Shown in pieces: positions 60,841 through 64,000 of a DNA stretch of 64,000 nt. The position numbers and the translations under genes are program-made. Each line of letters opens with the position of its first letter. Within the stretch, counting starts at the first letter, position 1. Source of the DNA: a virus; the IMG/VR virus record IMGVR_UViG_3300012582_000005, positions 224,573 through 288,572 of that record, one strand, 5' to 3'. The notes below the pieces were generated by a model. The model was not told the origin of the DNA, ran no database searches, and was given only the letters and a program-made list of their open reading frames with translations.

Positions 60841-63800
60841 TTATCTTATACGTCTAGCACTTATAGTACCAGAGAATTGAGGATTAAGTAATGTGAATGT
60901 TGATTGTGTATTCAAATAATATGAAGTAGTTGATGAGATACTAACACGTATACGCATTGAACCACAAGTTTCAATGGATGTTCCTAGTAATGCTGCTTGT
61001 GGTATATAAGAAATAGTTTTACCTTCTATAGCACCTGTTGCGCTTGCTGTTGCTGTTGCTATATTAAATATAGCATTAGCACCCGCTGTTATTGTCGCTG
61101 TATTTGAATTAAATGTACCAAAACCATAGATATCCCAATCACCAGCAGTTAAAGATATTGATGTGATATTTTGATACGTTGCAGTTGTGGTATAATTAGT
61201 AAATGTACTTATTGTACTTTCTATCACTTCACCAACATTACCAGCCGATGCACTAGAAGCATCAGCAAATCCTTTCGATGTAATCGTACCAGAGAATAAG
61301 CTCGGTGCTGTACCCGCATGATATTGAGCATATGCAGTACCACCACCAGTTGGAGCTGCACCTGAAATATTAGAGTAATAACCAACAAACCTACCAGAAA
61401 CATTAGTTAAAGCAGCAGGTATTGCCGAAAACATTGATATTTGAGTACTTCCAGAAGTTTGATTTATAGTATTGTTTGCAACAAATGATGCAGCATCAGC
61501 AGTCGATGAGCCTACTGTTATTGTTCCACTAGATAGAAATGCATAACTGAATCCTGACGCATTTTGAAATGCATAAGTAGAAGCAATTGCACCATTTGGA
61601 ATAGTAATTTGAGCAGCCACTAAACTAAACGCTTGAATAGATACGCCATTTGTATAACTAAAACTGGCATTAGAAAAGTTAAATCTATTTGAACCAACTG
61701 GTATAGAAGTAGTACCAAACCCACTACCTACAAATAATTGATTTGTTGTACCAGAATTTGTTAAAGCATTTTTATATGTAATACCATCAAAATCTAAAAT
61801 TTGTATTGTTGGTGATTGAATAATCCCAGTAGTACCTGCTACTGTTATATTCCCTGTAAATTTATGTGTACCTGTACCTTTTGTAAAATAGCTTATACTT
61901 ACATTAGTATCACCAGATGCGGAATGTGCGCCTATTGATATATCATTAGTAGCAGAACTATTATTAATTCCAAAGTAATTAGTTGCACTACCTACTGTAG
62001 TGGGTATTCTAGCCACAAAAACACCGTTAGAATCTGCTATACCTGTACCAGAACCTAATTGTATTTTGTGATTAAAGAAAGTAGATGCTGCACCATTATG
62101 ATATCCAGAATAAGTTGTACCACCACCTGTACTAAACGAAGCGACATTTGAATAATAACCTACATATTTTAAAGCTGCTTCTATCCTTGTGAAAGAAGGT
62201 GAAGCATTAAAACTATAAATATCACCTAAAGCACCTGATGGTTGATTGATAGTATTTATGGCTGAAAACGATGCTGATGTTCCTGTTGCACCACTCGTAC
62301 CAGTAAGTGTTGCACTGGTTCTTATACCATAAGAGTTTGTTGAACCAGCCGCCGCGAAATTTTTAGAAATATCTATTAAACTGGATGGAACTAAAATTGT
62401 GGCAAATGAAGATCCAAAATTAATAGCATTTACACTTGGTGAATCAAAAAGAGTACGTACAGTACCACCTGTATCAGCCATCAACAAATTACCTGCTATG
62501 TATGTCGTAGAATACCCAATACCAATGTTTAATCTATTAGTTGTTGTAGAAGATAGAGCAGTTTTATATGTAACACCATCAAAATCTAAAACTCTATGTA
62601 TTGGAGCATCTAAAGTAGCACCACTTGAACTACCACCAATAACTGTATTACCAGCCAAGTAATTTGGTGCAGTACCATCAATGTATAAATTATAACCTGT
62701 ATTACCACTAGTACTATTATTAACACTAGATCTTAAACCAATTACTTGAGTTGAAAGTGGTGATGATATAGTTGGGTTAATGTATATACCATATACTGGT
62801 TGATTAATACCAGTTGATGTTTGACTAATAGTATGATTGATATATAAAGATGCTTGTATACCAACACCAGTTCCAGATTGTGTGAAAGTTCCACTTATTT
62901 GTGCTATTTGATGACTATTTGTAGTGGCAGTAATGTTTCCATTTTTTACAAGATAAATACCATTGCTTGGATTTGCATTAGCGAATGTTTGTAATAGAAC
63001 GTTAAAATTACCAGAAGATTGTATGGTTAATTGACCACCAGTATTTGCAATAACATTATTACCACCAGTAAAATTTAAAGTAGAAGTAGGTGTTGTTAAA
63101 GTAGTAAATCCGTTACCTAATCTTAATGTATTTAGTGCTGATGAATCTAATGCTGTTCTATAAGTAACTCCATCAAAATCTAAAACTCTATGTATAGGTG
63201 CATCTAAAGTAGCACCACTTGAACTACCACCGATAACTGTATTACCAGCAAAATAATTTGGTGCTGTACCATCAACATAAATATTATAGGTGATTGCGCC
63301 ACTCGTATCGGTATTAATTCTACTTCTTAACCCATATAATGTAGAACCATTTGTAAGACTATTTGTAATACCAGGATTAATTTCTACCATAGTCATTACT
63401 TGGTTTGCGGTACTGCTAAGAGTTAAAACTGGTGATACACTTACAGCCTTTAAAGTTCCCACACCAGATGTACCTATCACATAAGAAGGGTTCACAGTTA
63501 ATATGTTTCTAATAGCTGTAGCACTTGTTAAATTACCATCAGTAGTTATTATAACTCCTTGTGAATTGTTATTACCACCTAAAACACCCAAACTAAGGGT
63601 GGATCCAACTGTTCTATTAGATATAAAAGTATTTCCACCTGTAAGTTGAATTAATGTTACTGGTGATGTTAGTGTTGTGAAACCATTTCCTAATCTTAAT
63701 GTATTAGCTGCTGATAGATCTAATGCTGTTTTATAAGTGGTGTCTAATAAATTATAAATAGTAAAATTTGAAGATGTACCATATAAAGCACCCCCAATCC

Positions 63801-64000
63801 CCACACCACCAGCAACAATTAGCGCACCAGAAGAACTAGAAGTAGAAGCAGTTGTATTGCTAATACTCAAAGCACCAATACCAGTATCACCAGCTTTATT
63901 TACTGGTGTATAACCTAATGCTAGTTGATAACCAGCAGTTGAATGATTACCCCAGCTATATGCTGTAGCACCATTAATAACATTTGAATTTGCATTTACT
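60841..64000 (-). CDS. Very long fibre-type protein, 5' end outside the window
   Basis: The frame is open from the window edge (64000) to 60841, more than 1050 residues. The TTG at 63870 is not the start: the frame upstream reads on with AYSWGNHSTAGYQLALGYT and GDTGIGALSIS, a standard fibre repeat. The body contains repeated units with DAPIHRVLDFDGVTYRTAL, TLRLGNGFTTLT and NYFAGNTVIGGSSSGA. The C-terminal ~130 residues resemble the trimerising head of long tail fibres (ISLTAGDWDIYGFGTF, MRIRVSISSTTSYYLN). Confidence 0.85.
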   Translation of the reverse strand, partial: VNANSNVINGATAYSWGNHSTAGYQLALGYTPVNKAGDTGIGALSISNTTASTSSSSGALIVAGGVGIGGALYGTSSNFTIYNLLDTTYKTALDLSAANTLRLGNGFTTLTSPVTLIQLTGGNTFISNRTVGSTLSLGVLGGNNNSQGVIITTDGNLTSATAIRNILTVNPSYVIGTSGVGTLKAVSVSPVLTLSSTANQVMTMVEINPGITNSLTNGSTLYGLRSRINTDTSGAITYNIYVDGTAPNYFAGNTVIGGSSSGATLDAPIHRVLDFDGVTYRTALDSSALNTLRLGNGFTTLTTPTSTLNFTGGNNVIANTGGQLTIQSSGNFNVLLQTFANANPSNGIYLVKNGNITATTNSHQIAQISGTFTQSGTGVGIQASLYINHTISQTSTGINQPVYGIYINPTISSPLSTQVIGLRSSVNNSTSGNTGYNLYIDGTAPNYLAGNTVIGGSSSGATLDAPIHRVLDFDGVTYKTALSSTTTNRLNIGIGYSTTYIAGNLLMADTGGTVRTLFDSPSVNAINFGSSFATILVPSSLIDISKNFAAAGSTNSYGIRTSATLTGTSGATGTSASFSAINTINQPSGALGDIYSFNASPSFTRIEAALKYVGYYSNVASFSTGGGTTYSGYHNGAASTFFNHKIQLGSGTGIADSNGVFVARIPTTVGSATNYFGINNSSATNDISIGAHSASGDTNVSISYFTKGTGTHKFTGNITVAGTTGIIQSPTIQILDFDGITYKNALTNSGTTNQLFVGSGFGTTSIPVGSNRFNFSNASFSYTNGVSIQAFSLVAAQITIPNGAIASTYAFQNASGFSYAFLSSGTITVGSSTADAASFVANNTINQTSGSTQISMFSAIPAALTNVSGRFVGYYSNISGAAPTGGGTAYAQYHAGTAPSLFSGTITSKGFADASSASAGNVGEVIESTISTFTNYTTTATYQNITSISLTAGDWDIYGFGTFNSNTATITAGANAIFNIATATASATGAIEGKTISYIPQAALLGTSIETCGSMRIRVSISSTTSYYLNTQSTFTLLNPQFSGTISARRIR
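62577..62692. repeat. Internal direct repeat in the fibre gene, copy 1
   Basis: About 116 bases closely match 63171-63286 (94-100 percent over long stretches by eye, including TCTAAAGTAGCACCACTTGA). Encodes the unit DAPIHRVLDFDGVTY plus VIGGSSSGAT. Spacing between copies is 594 bases (198 codons), so a whole repeat block was duplicated. Confidence 0.8.
63171..63286. repeat. Internal direct repeat in the fibre gene, copy 2
   Basis: Second copy of the unit at 62577-62692. The low divergence at DNA level implies a recent duplication or ongoing gene conversion within the fibre gene. Confidence 0.8.

Noticed and set aside
1-64000. CRISPR arrays, insertion sequences, rRNA genes, prophage attachment sites
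   Set aside because: No spaced direct repeats, transposase motifs, rRNA-like stretches or integrase were seen; repeats found are within fibre and WG-type genes.

Overview
The window is part of the genome of a large, very AT-rich tailed phage that infects a member of the Bacteroidetes. The phage assignment rests on long fibre-type proteins (50.5-64 kb), an SbcD/gp47-like nuclease, several orphan DNA methyltransferases, freestanding endonucleases, a dense tRNA cluster and many small unknown genes. The host assignment rests on promoters of the Bacteroidetes form TTTG-N19/20-TAnnTTTG (for example 15946-15976, 17074-17104, 27486-27517, 46158-46188, 50046-50077), the absence of strong Shine-Dalgarno sites, and Bacteroidetes-like tRNA-fMet and proteins.

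Layout. 0-9.2 kb: after the tail of one gene and an adenine methyltransferase, a leftward block carries small unknowns, a frameshifted zinc-ribbon nuclease, a second methyltransferase, a GIY-YIG-type nuclease fused in frame to an IMPDH/GMP-reductase domain, a ClpP-like protease and SbcD. 9.3-15.9 kb: a rightward operon of unknown, coiled-coil and probably virion-associated proteins. 16-22.5 kb: a Nudix hydrolase, then 11 tRNAs, a structured RNA candidate, ThrRS, ArgRS, an HNH endonuclease and two short leader-peptide/terminator elements. 22.5-33.2 kb: mixed-strand accessory genes, including an M42 aminopeptidase, two NlpC/CHAP-like proteins, a VWA protein, a deoxyribonucleotidase, a 2H phosphoesterase and a WG-repeat protein. 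33.3-41.7 kb: a full PrkA-YeaH-SpoVR set interleaved with two methyltransferases, with a mini-intein in SpoVR. 41.7-46.2 kb (leftward): a metalloprotease, IF-3, two carrier-protein-like genes without the modified serine, and a CCA-adding enzyme. 46.2-50.4 kb: three tandem paralogues and small genes. 50.5-64 kb (leftward): fibre/baseplate-type proteins and a multi-pass membrane protein.

Three observations stand out. (1) Both phage aminoacyl-tRNA synthetase units are preceded by a short ORF and an intrinsic terminator with a competing upstream complement. The Thr-codon leader precedes tRNA-Thr and ThrRS, and the AGA-codon leader precedes tRNA-Arg(TCT) and ArgRS. This looks like phage-encoded, amino-acid-specific attenuation. 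(2) At least ten otherwise unrelated proteins share an N-terminal peptide of the type MKxIKxFxxFLNE that ends in [L/I/V]-x-E. This matches the T4 capsid-targeting peptide and prohead-protease cleavage rule and suggests a set of packaged, injected proteins. (3) The host stress kinase module PrkA/YeaH/SpoVR is carried intact. Translation is also heavily provisioned: tRNAs, two synthetases, IF-3 and CCA-adding enzyme.

Several reading-frame breaks or unexpected fusions lie at or beside A/T runs of 6-7 bases. They may be sequencing indels, mutations or programmed frameshifts, and are marked as such.
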